From Andrena cerasifolii (taxonomy: Eukaryota > Arthropoda > Insecta > Hymenoptera > Andrenidae), in NCBI RefSeq assembly GCF_050908995.1, contig NW_027484988.1, positions 1 through 64,000 of the forward strand: a stretch of DNA of 64,000 nucleotides. Direction: 5' to 3'. A program made the translations under genes and the position numbers. The notes beneath the pieces are model-generated. The model saw only the letters and a program-made list of their open reading frames with translations, ran no database searches and had not been told where the DNA came from. Below are positions 13,951-28,300 of the stretch, one piece after another; the stretch's first letter is position 1, and every line of letters starts with the position of its first letter.

Positions 13951-16900
13951 CCCCTTAGTGGTATGTGATAAGCAAAAGGATTTTTAGGGCGTTTTCCCTT
14001 CGTAGACGCGAGCTCGAAAAGTGGTTGAGAGCGGCGTATGGGGAAAAATCCACATACGTAACAACAATATCGGTTTTTCAATATCGGTTCTAATATCGGT
14101 TTCAATATCAGTTTTTCAATATCGGTTTTTCAATATCGGTTTTTCAATATTTGTTCTCCAATATCGGTTTTTGAATATCGGTTCTAATATCGGTTTCAAT
14201 ATCGGTTTTGCAACATCAGTTTTTCGATATCAGTTTTTCAATATCGGTTCTAATATCGGATTCAATATCGGTTTTGCAATATCAGATTTTCGATATAAGT
14301 TTTTCAATATCGGTTCTCCAATATCGGTTTTTCAATATCGGTTTTTCAATATCGGTTTCTCAATATCAGTTTTTCAATATTTGTTCTAATATCGGTTTCA
14401 ATATCAGTTTTTCAATATCGGTTTTTCAATATCAGTTTTTCAATATTTGCTTTACAATATCGGTTTTTCGATATCAGTTTTTCAATATTTGCTTTACAAT
14501 ATCGGTTTTTCAATATCGGTTCGAATATCGGTTTCAATATCAGTTTTTCAATATCGGTTTCTCAATATCAGTTTTTCAATATTTGTTCTAATATCGGTTT
14601 CAATATCAGTTTTTCAATATCGGTTTTTCAATATCGGTTTTTCAATATCAGTTTTTCGATATCAGTTTTTCAATATTTGCTTTACAATATCGGTTTTTCA
14701 ATATCGGTTCTAATATCGGTTTCAATATCGGTTTTGCAATATCAGTTTTTCGATATCAGTTTTTCAATATTTGTTTTTCAATATCGTTTCTAATATCGGT
14801 TTCAATATCAGTTTTTCAATATCGGTTTTTCAATATCGGTTTTTCAATATCAGTTTTTCGATATCAGTTTTTCAATATTTGTTTTTCAATATCGGTTCTA
14901 ATATCGGTTTCAATATCGGTTTTGCAATATCAGTTATTCGATATTTGTTTTTCAATATCGGTTTTTCAATATCGGTTCTAATATCGGTTTCAATATCAGT
15001 TTTTCAATATCGGATTTTCAATATCGGTTTTTCAATATCAGTTTTTCGATATCAGTTTTTCGATATAAGTTTTTCAATATCGGTTTTTCAATATTTGTTT
15101 TTCAATATCGGTTTTTCAATATCAGTTTTCCAATATTTGTTCTCCAATATCGGTTTTTGAATATCGGTTCTAATACCGGATTCAATATCGGGTTTTCAAT
15201 ATCAGTTTTTCGATATCAGTTTTTCAATATTTGTTTTTCAATATCGGTTTTTCAATATCGGTTCTAATATCGGTTTCAATATCGGTTTTTCAATATCGGT
15301 TTTTCAATATCAGTTTTTCAATATCAGTTTTTCAATATTTGCTTTACAATATCGGTTTTTCAATATCGGTTTAGAACAGTATCGGTTTTGCAACATCAGT
15401 TTCTCAATATCGGTTTTTCAATATCGGTTTTTCAATATCAGTTTTTCGATATCAGTTTTTCAATATTTGTTTTTCAATATCGGTTTTGCAATATCAGTTT
15501 TTCGATATAAGTTTTTCAATATCGGTTTTGCAACATCAGTTTTTCGATATCAGTTTTTCAATATTTGTTTTTCAATATCGGTTTTGCAATATCAGTTTTT
15601 CGATATAAGTTTTTCAATATCGGTTTTGCAACATCAGTTTTTCGATATCAGTTTTTCAATATTTGTTTTTAAATATCGGTTTTTCAATATCGGTTCTAAT
15701 ATCGGTTTCAATATCAGTTTTTCAATATCGGTTTTTCAATATCGGTTTTTCAATATCGGTTTTTCAATATTTGTTCTCCAATAACGGTTTTTGAATATCG
15801 GTTCTAATATCGGATTCAATATCGGTTTTGCAATATCAGTTTTTCGATATAAGTTTTTCAATATCGGTTTTTCAATATCGGTTTTTCAATATCGGTTTTT
15901 CAATATCGGTTTTTCAATATCGGTTTTTCAATATCGGTTTTTCAATATCGGTTTTTCAATATCGGTTCTAATATCGGGTTCAATATCAGTTTTTCAATAT
16001 CGGTTTTTCAATATCGGTATTTCAATATCGGTTTTTCAATATCGGTTTTTCAATATCGGTTTTTCAATATCGGTTTTTCAATATCAGTTTTTCGATATCA
16101 GTTTTTCAATATCGGTTTTTCAATATCGGTTTTTCAATATCAGTTTTTCGATATCAGTTTTTCAATATTTGTTTTTCAATATCGGTTCTAATATCGGTTT
16201 CAATATCGGTTTTGCAATATCAGTTTTTCGATATTTGTTTTTCAATATCGGTTTTTCAATATCGGTTCTAATATCGGTTTCAATATCAGTTTTTCAATAT
16301 CGGTTTTTCAATATCGGTTCTAATATCGGTTTCAATATCAGTTTTTCAATATCGGTTTTTCAATATCAGTTTTTCGATATCAGTTTTTCAATAATTGCTT
16401 TACAATATCGATTTTTCAATATCGGTTCTAATATCGGATTCAATATCGGTTTTGCAATATCAGTTTTTCGATATCAGTTTTTCAATATCGGTTTTTCAAT
16501 ATCGGTTCTAATATCGGTTTCAATATCGGTTTTGCAATATCAGTTTTTCAATATCGGTTTTTCAATATCGGTTTTTCAATATCGGTTCTAATATCGGTTT
16601 CAATATCAGTTTTTCAATATCGGTTTTTCAATATCAGTTTTTCAATATCGGTTTTTCAATATCGGTTTTTCAATATCAGTTTTTCGATATCAGTTTTTCA
16701 AATATCGGTTTTTGAATATCGGTTCTAATACCGGATTCAATATCGGTTTTTCAATATCAGTTTTTCGATATCGGTTTTTCAATATTTGTTTTTCAATATC
16801 GGTTTTTCAATATCGGTTCTAATATCGGTTTCAATATCGGTTTTTCAATATCGGTTTTTCAATATCAGTTTTTCGATATCAGTTTTTCATTATTTGCTTT

Positions 16901-18308
16901 ACAATATCGGTTTTTCAATATCGGTTTAGAACAATATCGGTTTTGCAACATCAGTTTCTCAATATCGGTTTTTCGATATAAGTTTATCAATATCGGTTTT
17001 TCAATATCGGTTTTTCAATATCGGTTTTTCAATATCGGTTTTCAATATCGGTTTTTCCATATCGGTTTTTCAATATTTGTTTTTCAATATCGGTTTTTCG
17101 ATATCAGTTTTTCAATATTTGCTTTACAATATCGGTTTTTCAATATCGGTTCTAATATCGGTTTCAATATCAGTTTTTCAATATCGGTTTTTCAATATCG
17201 GTTTTTCAATATTTGTTCTCCAATATCGGTTTTTGAATATCGGTTCTAATATCGGTTTCAATATCGGTTTTGCAACATCAGTTTTTCGATATCAGTTTTT
17301 CAATATTTGTTTTTCAATATCGGTTTTGCAATATCAGTTTTTCGATATAAGTTTTTCAATATCGGTTTTTCAATATTTGTTTTTCAATATCGGTTTTTCT
17401 ATATCGGTTTTTCAATATTTGTTTTTCAATATCGGTTTTTCAATATCAGTTTTTCAATATTTGTTCTCCAATAACGGTTTTTGAATATCGGTTCTAATAT
17501 CTGATGCAATAACGGTTTTGCAATATCAGTTTTTCGATATAAGTTTTTCAATATCGGTTTTTCAATATCGGTTTTTCAATATCGGTTTTTCAATATCGGT
17601 TTTGCAACATCAGTTTTTCGATATCAGTTTTTCAATATTTGTTTTTCAATATCGGTTTTGCAATATCAGTTTTTCGATATAAGTTTTTCAATATCGGTTT
17701 TTCAATATTTGTTTTTCAATATCGGTTTTTCTATATCGGTTTTTCAATATTTGTTTTTCAATATCGGTTTTTCAATATCAGTTTTTCAATATTTGTTCTC
17801 CAATAACGGTTTTTGAATACCGGTTCTAATATCTGATTCAATAACGGTTTTGCAATATCAGTTTTTCGATATAAGTTTTTCAATATCGGTTTTTCAATAT
17901 CGGTTTTTCAATATCGGTTTTTCAATATCGGTTCTAATATCGGGTTCAATATCAGTTTTTCAATATCGGTTTTTCAATATCGGTTTTTCAATATCGGTTT
18001 TTCAATATCGGTTTTTCAATATCAGTTTTTCGATATCAGTTTTTCAATATCGGTATTTCCAAATCGGTTTTTCAATATCAGTTTTTCGATATCAGTTTTT
18101 CAATATTTGCTTTACAATATCGGTTTTTCAATATCGGTTCTAATATCGGATTCAATATCGGTTTTGCAATATCAGATTTTCGATATAAGTTTTTCAATAT
18201 CGGTTTTTCAATATCGGTTCTCCAATATCGGTTTTTGAATATCGGTTCTAATACCGGATTCAATATCGGTTTTTCAATATCAGTTTTTCGATATCGGCTT
18301 TTCAATAT

Positions 18309-19759
18309 TTGTTTTTCAATATCGGTTTTTCAATATTTGTTCTCCAATATCGGTTTTTGAATATCGGTTCTAATATCGGTTTCAATATCGGTTTTGCAAC
18401 ATCAGTTTTTCGATATCAGTTTTTCAATATTTGTTTTTCAATATCGGTTTTGCAATATCAGTTTTTCGATATAAGTTTTTCAATATCGGTTTTGCAACAT
18501 CAGTTTTTCGATATCAGTTTTCAATATTTGTTTTTCATTATCGGTTTTGCAATATCAGTTTTTCGATATAAGTTTTTCAATATCGCTTTTTCAATATCGG
18601 TTTTTCAATATCGGTTTTTCAATATTTGTTTTTCAATATCGGTTTTTCAATATCGTTTTTTCGATATCAGTTTTTCAATATTTGCTTTACAATATCGGTT
18701 TTTCAATATCGGTTCTAATATCGGTTTCAATATCAGTTTTTCAATATCGGTTTTTCAATATCGGTTTTTCAATATCGGTTTTTCAATATTTGTTCTCCAA
18801 TATCGGTTTTTGAATATCGGTTCTAATATCGGTTTCAATATCGGTTTTGCAACATCAGTTTTTCGATATCAGTTTTTCAATATTTGTTTTTCAATATCGG
18901 TTTTGCAATATCGGTTTTTCAATATCAGTTTTTCGATATCAGTTTTTCAATATTTGCTTTACAATATCGGTTCTAATATCGGTTTCAATATCGGTTTTTC
19001 AATATCAGTTTTTCGATATCGGCTTTTCAATATTTGTTTTTCAATATCGGTTTTTCAATATTTGTTCTCCAATATCGGTTTTTGAATATCGGTTCTAATA
19101 TCGGTTTCAATATCGGTTTTGCAACATCAGTTTTTCGATATCAGTTTTTCAATATTTGTTTTTCAATATCGGTTTTGCAATATCAGTTTTTCGATATAAG
19201 TTTTTCAATATCGGTTTTTCAATATCGGTTTTTCAATATCGGTTTTTCAATATTTGTTTTTCAATATCGGTTTTTCAATATCGTTTTTTCGATATCAGTT
19301 TTTCAATATTTGCTTTACAATATCGGTTTTTCAATATCGGTTCTAATATCGGTTTCAATATCAGTTTTTCAATATCGGTTTTTCAATATCGGTTTTTCAA
19401 TATCGGTTTTTCAATATTTGTTCTCCAATATCGGTTTTTGAATATCGGTTCTAATATCGGTTTCAATATCGGTTTTGCAACATCAGTTTTTCGATATCAG
19501 TTTTTCAATATTTGTTTTTCAATATCGGTTTTGCAATATCGGTTTTTCAATATCAGTTTTTCGATATCAGTTTTTCAATATTTGCTTTACAATATCGGTT
19601 CTAATATCGGTTTCAATATCGGTTTTGCAATATCAGTTTTTCGATATCAGTTTTTCAATATTTGTTTTTCAATATCGTTTCTAATATCGGTTTCAATATC
19701 AGTTTTTCAATATCGGTTTTTCAATATCGGTTTTTCAATATCGGTTTTTCAATATCAGT
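18309..19759 (+). repeat. Nested tandem pair, 725 bp period
   Basis: A string starting at 18,309 recurs at 19,034. The same 725-base step is seen from 22,047 to 22,772, from 33,255 to 33,980 and from 36,993 to 37,718. The copies are not complete: the second at 19,034 lacks an internal block of roughly 100 bases found in the first. Confidence 0.7.
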
Positions 19760-22300
19760 TTTTCAATATTTGTTCTAATATCGGTTTCAATATCAGTTTT
19801 TCAATATCGGTTTTTCAATATCGGTTTTTCAATATTTGTTTTTCAATATCGGTTTTTCAATATCGGTTCTAATATCGGTTTCAATATCAGTTTTTCAATA
19901 TCGGTTTTTCAATATCGGTTTTGCAATATCAGTTTTTCGATATCAGTTTTTCAATATTTGTTTTTCAATATCGGTTTTGCAATATCAGTTTTTCGATATA
20001 AGTTTTTCAATATCGGTTTTTCAATATCGGTTTTTCAATATCGGTTTTTCAATATCGGTTTTTCAATATCGGTTTTTCAATATTTGTTTATCAATATCGG
20101 TTTTTCGATATCAGTTTTTCAATATTTGCTTTACAATATCGGTTTTTGAATATCGGTTCTAATATCGGTTTCAATATCGGTTTTGCAACATCAGTTTTTC
20201 GATATCAGTTTTACAATATTTGTTTTTCAATATCGGTTTTGCAATATCAGTTTTTCGATATCAGTTTTTCGATATCAGTTTTTCAATATTTGCTTTACAA
20301 TATCGGTTTTTCAATATCGGTTCTAATATCGGATTCAATATCGGTTTTGCAATATCAGATTTTCGATATAAGTTTTTCAATATCGGTTTTTCAATATCGG
20401 TTCTCCAATATCGGTTTTTGAATATCGGTTCTAATACCGGATTCAATATCGGTTTTTCAATATCAGTTTTTCGATATCGGCTTTTCAATATTTGTTTTTC
20501 AATATCGGTTTTTCAATATTTGTTCTCCAATATCGGTTTTTGAATATCGGTTCTAATATCGGTTTCAATATCGGTTTTGCAACATCAGTTTTTCGATATC
20601 AGTTTTTCAATATTTGTTTTTCAATATCGGTTTTGCAATATCAGTTTTTCGATATAAGTTTTTCAATATCGGTTTTGCAACATCAGTTTTTCGATATCAG
20701 TTTTCAATATTTGTTTTTCATTATCGGTTTTGCAATATCAGTTTTTCGATATAAGTTTTTCAATATCGGTTTTTCAATATCGGTTTTTCAATATCGGTTT
20801 TTCAATATTTGTTTTTCAATATCGGTTTTTCAATATCGTTTTTTCGATATCAGTTTTTCAATATTTGCTTTACAATATCGGTTTTTCAATATCGGTTCTA
20901 ATATCGGTTTCAATATCAGTTTTTCAATATCGGTTTTTCAATATCGGTTTTTCAATATCGGTTTTTCAATATTTGTTCTCCAATATCGGTTTTTGAATAT
21001 CGGTTCTAATATCGGTTTCAATATCGGTTTTGCAACATCAGTTTTTCGATATCAGTTTTTCAATATTTGTTTTTCAATATCGGTTTTGCAATATCGGTTT
21101 TTCAATATCAGTTTTTCGATATCAGTTTTTCAATATTTGCTTTACAATATCGGTTCTAATATCGGTTTCAATATCGGTTTTGCAATATCAGTTTTTCGAT
21201 ATCAGTTTTTCAATATTTGTTTTTCAATATCGTTTCTAATATCGGTTTCAATATCAGTTTTTCAATATCGGTTTTTCAATATCGGTTTTTCAATATCGGT
21301 TTTTCAATATCAGTTTTTCAATATTTGTTCTAATATCGGTTTCAATATCAGTTTTTCAATATCGGTTTTTCAATATCGGTTTTTCAATATTTGTTTTTCA
21401 ATATCGGTTTTTCAATATCGGTTCTAATATCGGTTTCAATATCAGTTTTTCAATATCGGTTTTTCAATATCGGTTTTGCAATATCAGTTTTTCGATATCA
21501 GTTTTTCAATATTTGTTTTTCAATATCGGTTTTGCAATATCAGTTTTTCGATATAAGTTTTTCAATATCGGTTTTTCAATATCGGTTTTTCAATATCGGT
21601 TTTTCAATATCGGTTTTTCAATATCGGTTTTTCAATATTTGTTTATCAATATCGGTTTTTCGATATCAGTTTTTCAATATTTGCTTTACAATATCGGTTT
21701 TTGAATATCGGTTCTAATATCGGTTTCAATATCGGTTTTGCAACATCAGTTTTTCGATATCAGTTTTACAATATTTGTTTTTCAATATCGGTTTTGCAAT
21801 ATCAGTTTTTCGATATCAGTTTTTCGATATCAGTTTTTCAATATTTGCTTTACAATATCGGTTTTTCAATATCGGTTCTAATATCGGATTCAATATCGGT
21901 TTTGCAATATCAGATTTTCGATATAAGTTTTTCAATATCGGTTTTTCAATATCGGTTCTCCAATATCGGTTTTTGAATATCGGTTCTAATACCGGATTCA
22001 ATATCGGTTTTTCAATATCAGTTTTTCGATATCGGCTTTTCAATATTTGTTTTTCAATATCGGTTTTTCAATATTTGTTCTCCAATATCGGTTTTTGAAT
22101 ATCGGTTCTAATATCGGTTTCAATATCGGTTTTGCAACATCAGTTTTTCGATATCAGTTTTTCAATATTTGTTTTTCAATATCGGTTTTGCAATATCAGT
22201 TTTTCGATATAAGTTTTTCAATATCGGTTTTGCAACATCAGTTTTTCGATATCAGTTTTCAATATTTGTTTTTCATTATCGGTTTTGCAATATCAGTTTT
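19200..22300 (+). repeat. Nested tandem pair, about 1,555 bp period
   Basis: Landmarks at 19,475, 19,836, 20,146, 20,492 and 20,730 recur exactly 1,555 bases later (21,030, 21,391, 21,701, 22,047 and 22,285). The same pair is present in the second 15-kb copy, at about 34.2-37.2 kb. It therefore predates the large duplication. Confidence 0.8.
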
Positions 22301-25300
22301 TCGATATAAGTTTTTCAATATCGGTTTTTCAATATCGGTTTTTCAATATCGGTTTTTCAATATTTGTTTTTCAATATCGGTTTTTCAATATCGTTTTTTC
22401 GATATCAGTTTTTCAATATTTGCTTTACAATATCGGTTTTTCAATATCGGTTCTAATATCGGTTTCAATATCAGTTTTTCAATATCGGTTTTTCAATATC
22501 GGTTTTTCAATATCGGTTTTTCAATATTTGTTCTCCAATATCGGTTTTTGAATATCGGTTCTAATATCGGTTTCAATATCGGTTTTGCAACATCAGTTTT
22601 TCGATATCAGTTTTTCAATATTTGTTTTTCAATATCGGTTTTGCAATATCGGTTTTTCAATATCAGTTTTTCGATATCAGTTTTTCAATATTTGCTTTAC
22701 AATATCGGTTCTAATATCGGTTTCAATATCGGTTTTTCAATATCAGTTTTTCGATATCGGCTTTTCAATATTTGTTTTTCAATATCGGTTTTTCAATATT
22801 TGTTCTCCAATATCGGTTTTTGAATATCGGTTCTAATATCGGTTTCAATATCGGTTTTGCAACATCAGTTTTTCGATATCAGTTTTTCAATATTTGTTTT
22901 TCAATATCGGTTTTGCAATATCAGTTTTTCGATATAAGTTTTTCAATATCGGTTTTGCAACATCAGTTTTTCGATATCAGTTTTCAATATTTGTTTTTCA
23001 TTATCGGTTTTGCAATATCAGTTTTTCGATATAAGTTTTTCAATATCGGTTTTTCAATATCGGTTTTTCAATATCGGTTTTTCAATATTTGTTTTTCAAT
23101 ATCGGTTTTTCAATATCGTTTTTTCGATATCAGTTTTTCAATATTTGCTTTACAATATCGGTTTTTCAATATCGGTTCTAATATCGGTTTCAATATCAGT
23201 TTTTCAATATCGGTTTTTCAATATCGGTTTTTCAATATCGGTTTTTCAATATTTGTTCTCCAATATCGGTTTTTGAATATCGGTTCTAATATCGGTTTCA
23301 ATATCGGTTTTGCAACATCAGTTTTTCGATATCAGTTTTTCAATATTTGTTTTTCAATATCGGTTTTGCAATATCGGTTTTTCAATATCAGTTTTTCGAT
23401 ATCAGTTTTTCAATATTTGCTTTACAATATCGGTTCTAATATCGGTTTCAATATCGGTTTTGCAATATCAGTTTTTCGATATCAGTTTTTCAATATTTGT
23501 TTTTCAATATCGTTTCTAATATCGGTTTCAATATCAGTTTTTCAATATCGGTTTTTCAATATCGGTTTTTCAATATCGGTTTTTCAATATCAGTTTTTCA
23601 ATATTTGTTCTAATATCGGTTTCAATATCAGTTTTTCAATATCGGTTTTTCAATATCGGTTTTTCAATATTTGTTTTTCAATATCGGTTTTTCAATATCG
23701 GTTCTAATATCGGTTTCAATATCAGTTTTTCAATATCGGTTTTTCAATATCGGTTTTGCAATATCAGTTTTTCGATATCAGTTTTTCAATATTTGTTTTT
23801 CAATATCGGTTTTGCAATATCAGTTTTTCGATATAAGTTTTTCAATATCGGTTTTTCAATATCGGTTTTTCAATATCGGTTTTTCAATATCGGTTTTTCA
23901 ATATCGGTTTTTCAATATTTGTTTATCAATATCGGTTTTTCGATATCAGTTTTTCAATATTTGCTTTACAATATCGGTTTTTGAATATCGGTTCTAATAT
24001 CGGTTTCAATATCGGTTTTGCAACATCAGTTTTTCGATATCAGTTTTACAATATTTGTTTTTCAATATCGGTTTTGCAATATCAGTTTTTCGATATCAGT
24101 TTTTCAATATTTGTTTTTCAATATCGGTTTTGCAATATCAGTTTTTCGATATAAGTTTTTCAATATCGGTTTTTCAATATCGGTTTTTCAATATCGGTTT
24201 TTCAATATCGGTTTTTCAATATCGGTTTTTCGATATTTGTTTTTCAATATCGGTTTTTCGATATCAGTTTTTCAATATTTGCTTTACAATATCGGTTTTT
24301 CAATATCGGTTCTAATATCGGTTTCAATATCAGTTTTTCAATATCGGTTTTTCAATATCGGTTTTTCAATATTTGTTCTCCAATATCGGTTTTTGAATAT
24401 CGGTTCTAATATCGGTTTCAATATCGGTTTTGCAACATCAGTTTTTCGATATCAGTTTTTCAATATCTGTTCTAATATCGGATTCAATATCGGTTTTGCA
24501 ATATCAGATTTTCGATATCGGTTTTTCAATATCGGTTTTTCAATATCGGTTTTGCAACATCAGTTTTTCGATATCAGTTTTTCAATATCTGTTCTAATAT
24601 CGGATTCAATATCGGTTTTGCAATATCAGTTATTCGATATTTGTTTTTCAATATCGGTTTTTCAATATCGGTTCTAATATCGGTTTCAATATCAGTTTTT
24701 CAATATCGGATTTTCAATATCGGTTTTTCAATATCAGTTTTTCGATATGAGTTTTTCGATATAAGTTTTTCAATATCGGTTTTTCAATATTTGTTTTTCA
24801 ATATCGGTTTTTCAATATCTGTTTTCCAATATTTGTTCTCCAATATCGGTTTTTGAATATCGGTTCTAATACCGGATTCAATATCGGGTTTTCAATATCA
24901 GTTTTTCGATATCAGTTTTTCAATATTTGTTTTTCAATATCGGTTTTTCAATATCGGTTCTAATATCGGTTTCAATATCGGTTTTTCAATATCGGTTTTT
25001 CAATATCAGTTTTTCAATATCAGTTTTTCAATATTTGCTTTACAATATCGGTTTTTCAATATCGGTTTAGAACAGTATCGGTTTTGCAACATCAGTTTCT
25101 CAATATCGGTTTTTCAATATCGGTTTTTCAATATCAGTTTTTCGATATCAGTTTTTCAATATTTGTTTTTCAATATCGGTTTTGCAATATCAGTTTTTCG
25201 ATATAAGTTTTTCAATATCGGTTTTGCAACATCAGTTTTTCGATATCAGTTTTTCAATATTTGTTTTTCAATATCGGTTTTGCAATATCAGTTTTTCGAT

Positions 25301-28300
25301 ATAAGTTTTTCAATATCGGTTTTGCAACATCAGTTTTTCGATATCAGTTTTTCAATATTTGTTTTTCAATATCGGTTTTTCAATATCGGTTCTAATATCG
25401 GTTTCAATATCAGTTTTTCAATATCGGTTTTTCAATATCGGTTTTTCAATATCGGTTTTTCAATATTTGTTCTCCAATAACGGTTTTTGAATATCGGTTC
25501 TAATATCGGATTCAATATCGGTTTTGCAATATCAGTTTTTCGATATAAGTTTTTCAATATCGGTTTTTCAATATCGGTTTTTCAATATCGGTTTTTCAAT
25601 ATCGGTTTTTCAATATCGGTTTTTCAATATCGGTTTTTCAATATCGGTTCTAATATCGGGTTCAATATCAGTTTTTCAATATCGGTTTTTCAATATCGGT
25701 TTTTCAATATCGGTTTTTCAATATCGGTTTTTCAATATCAGTTTTTCGATATCAGTTTTTCAATATCGGTTTTTCCATATCGGTTTTTCAATATCAGTTT
25801 TTCGATATCAGTTTTTCAATATTTGCTTTACAATATCGGTTTTTCAATATCGGTTCTAATATCGGATTCAATATCGGTTTTGCAATATCAGTTTTTCGAT
25901 ATAAGTTTTTCAATATCGGTTTTTGAATATCGGTTCTCCAATATCGGTTTTTGAATATCGGTTCTAATATCGGTTTCAATATCGGTTTTGCAACATCAGT
26001 TTTTCGATATCAGTTTTTCAATATTTGTTTTTCAATATCGGTTTTGCAATATCAGTTTTTCGATATAAGTTTTTCAATATTGGTTTTTCAATATCGGTTT
26101 TTCAATATCGGTTTTTCAATATTTGTTTTTCAATATCGGTTTCTCAATATCAGTTTTTCAATATTTGTTCTAATATCGGTTTCAATATCAGTTTTTCAAT
26201 ATCGGTTTTTCAATATCGGTTTTTCAATATCAGTTTTTCGATATCAGTTTTTCAATATTTGTTTTTCAATATCGTTTCTAATATCGGTTCCAATATCAGT
26301 TTTTCAATATCGGTTTTTCAATATCGGTTTTTCAATATCGGTTTTTCAATATCAGTTTTTCGATATCAGTTTTTCAATATTTGTTTTTCAATATCGGTTC
26401 TAATATCGGTTTCAATATCGGTTTTGCAATATCAGTTATTCGATATTTGTTTTTCAATATCGGTTTTTCAATATCGGTTCTAATATCGGTTTCAATATCA
26501 GTTTTTCAATATCGGTTTTTCAATATCGGTTTTTCAATATCAGTTTTTCGATATCAGTTTTTCGATATCAGTTTTTCAATATTTGCTTTACTATATCGGT
26601 TTTTCAATATCGGTTTAGAACAATATCGGTTTTGCAACATCAGTTTCTCAATATCGGTTTTTCAATATCGGTTTTTCAATATCAGTTTTTCGATATCAGT
26701 TTTTCTATATAGGTTTTTCAATATCGGTTTTTCAATATCGGTTTTTCAATATCGGTTTTGCAATATCAGTTTTTCGATATTTGTTTTTCAATATCGGTTC
26801 TAATATCGGTTTCAATATCAGTTTTTCAATATCGGTTTTTCAATATCGGTTCTAATATCGGTTTCAATATCAGTTTTTCAATATCGGTTTTTCAATATCA
26901 GTTTTTCGATATCAGTTTTTCAATAATTGCTTTACAATATCGATTTTTCAATATCGGTTCTAATATCGGATTCAATATCGGTTTTGCAATATCAGTTTTT
27001 CGATATCAGTTTTTCAATATCGGTTTTTCAATATCGGTTCTAATATCGGTTTCAATATCGGTTTTGCAATATCAGTTTTTCAATATCGGTTTTTCAATAT
27101 CGGTTTTTCAATATCGGTTCTAATATCGGTTTCAATATCAGTTTTTCAATATCGGTTTTTCAATATCAGTTTTTCAATATCGGTTTTTCAATATCGGTTT
27201 TTCAATATCAGTTTTTCGATATCAGTTTTTCAAATATCGGTTTTTGAATATCGGTTCTAATACCGGATTCAATATCGGTTTTTCAATATCAGTTTTTCGA
27301 TATCGGTTTTTCAATATTTGTTTTTCAATATCGGTTTTTCAATATCGGTTCTAATATCGGTTTCAATATCGGTTTTTCAATATCGGTTTTTCAATATCAG
27401 TTTTTCGATATCAGTTTTTCATTATTTGCTTTACAATATCGGTTTTTCAATATCGGTTTAGCACAATATCGGTTTTGCAACATCAGTTTCTCAATATCGG
27501 TTTTTCGATATAAGTTTTTCAATATCGGTTTTTCAATATCGGTTTTTCAATATCGGTTTTTCAATATCGGTTTTTCAATATCGGTTTTTCAATATTTGTT
27601 TTTCAATATCGGTTTTTGGATATCAGTTTTTCAATATTTGCTTTACAATATCGGTTTTTCAATATCGGTTCTAATATCGGTTTCAATATCAGTTTTTCAA
27701 TATCGGTTTTTCAATATTTGTTTTTCAATATCGGTTTTTCGATATCAGTTTTTCAATATTTGCTTTACAATATCGGTTTTTCAATATTTGTTTTTCAATA
27801 TCGGTTTTTCTATATCGGTTTTTCAATATTTGTTTTTCAATATCGGTTTTTCAATATCAGTTTTTCAATATTTGTTCTCCAATAACGGTTTTTGAATATC
27901 GGTTCTAATATCTGATTCAATAACGGTTTTGCAATATCAGTTTTTCGATATAAGTTTTTCAATATCGGTTTTTCAATATCGGTTTTTCAATATCGGTTTT
28001 TCAATATCGGTTTTTCAATATCGGTTTTGCAACATCAGTTTTTCGATATCAGTTTTTCAATATTTGTTTTTCAATATCGGTTTTGCAATATCAGTTTTTC
28101 GATATAAGTTTTTCAATATCGGTTTTTCAATATTTGTTTTTCAATATCGGTTTTTCTATATCGGTTTTTCAATATTTGTTTTTCAATATCGGTTTTTCAA
28201 TATCAGTTTTTCAATATTTGTTCTCCAATAACGGTTTTTGAATATCGGTTCTAATATCTGATTCAATAACGGTTTTGCAATATCAGTTTTTCGATATAAG

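Larger units (their letters stand above)
2888..14063 (-). mobile_element. Complete errantivirus-like LTR retroelement (Ty3/gypsy, gag-pol-env plus Tudor accessory ORF)
   Basis: The element is 11,176 bp on the minus strand. Seen directly: two nearly identical LTRs with matching TGTTACG/CGTAACA ends, a primer binding site beside the 5' LTR, a polypurine tract beside the 3' LTR, and open gag, pol and env frames, with an extra locus after env. Order within pol (protease, RT, RNase H, integrase) and a baculovirus-F-like env are the family marks of insect errantiviruses such as gypsy. I counted five substitutions and one single-base indel between the LTRs (T3226/A13136, G3267/A13177, G3789/A13698, A3827/C13736, A3857/G13766, one T near 3577), so insertion is recent. 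No target-site duplication is visible (GTTT on the left, ACAA on the right), and the flanks are unrelated repeat classes. It may be coding-competent; activity is not shown. Confidence 0.95.
12798..14063 (-). repeat. 5' LTR (in element sense)
   Basis: This is the 1266-bp partner of 2888-4154, about 99.5% identical by eye, with the same TGTTACG/CGTAACA ends. It would drive transcription toward lower coordinates. Its U5 hairpin array would form the leader of the genomic RNA. Its outer edge at 14063 joins the minisatellite directly, starting ACAATATCGG, with no intervening sequence. Confidence 0.95.

Noticed and set aside
13800..14105. Minus-strand 101-codon ORF running from the satellite into the LTR
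   Set aside because: It crosses the element boundary and covers U3/R sequence; no domain or conserved start.
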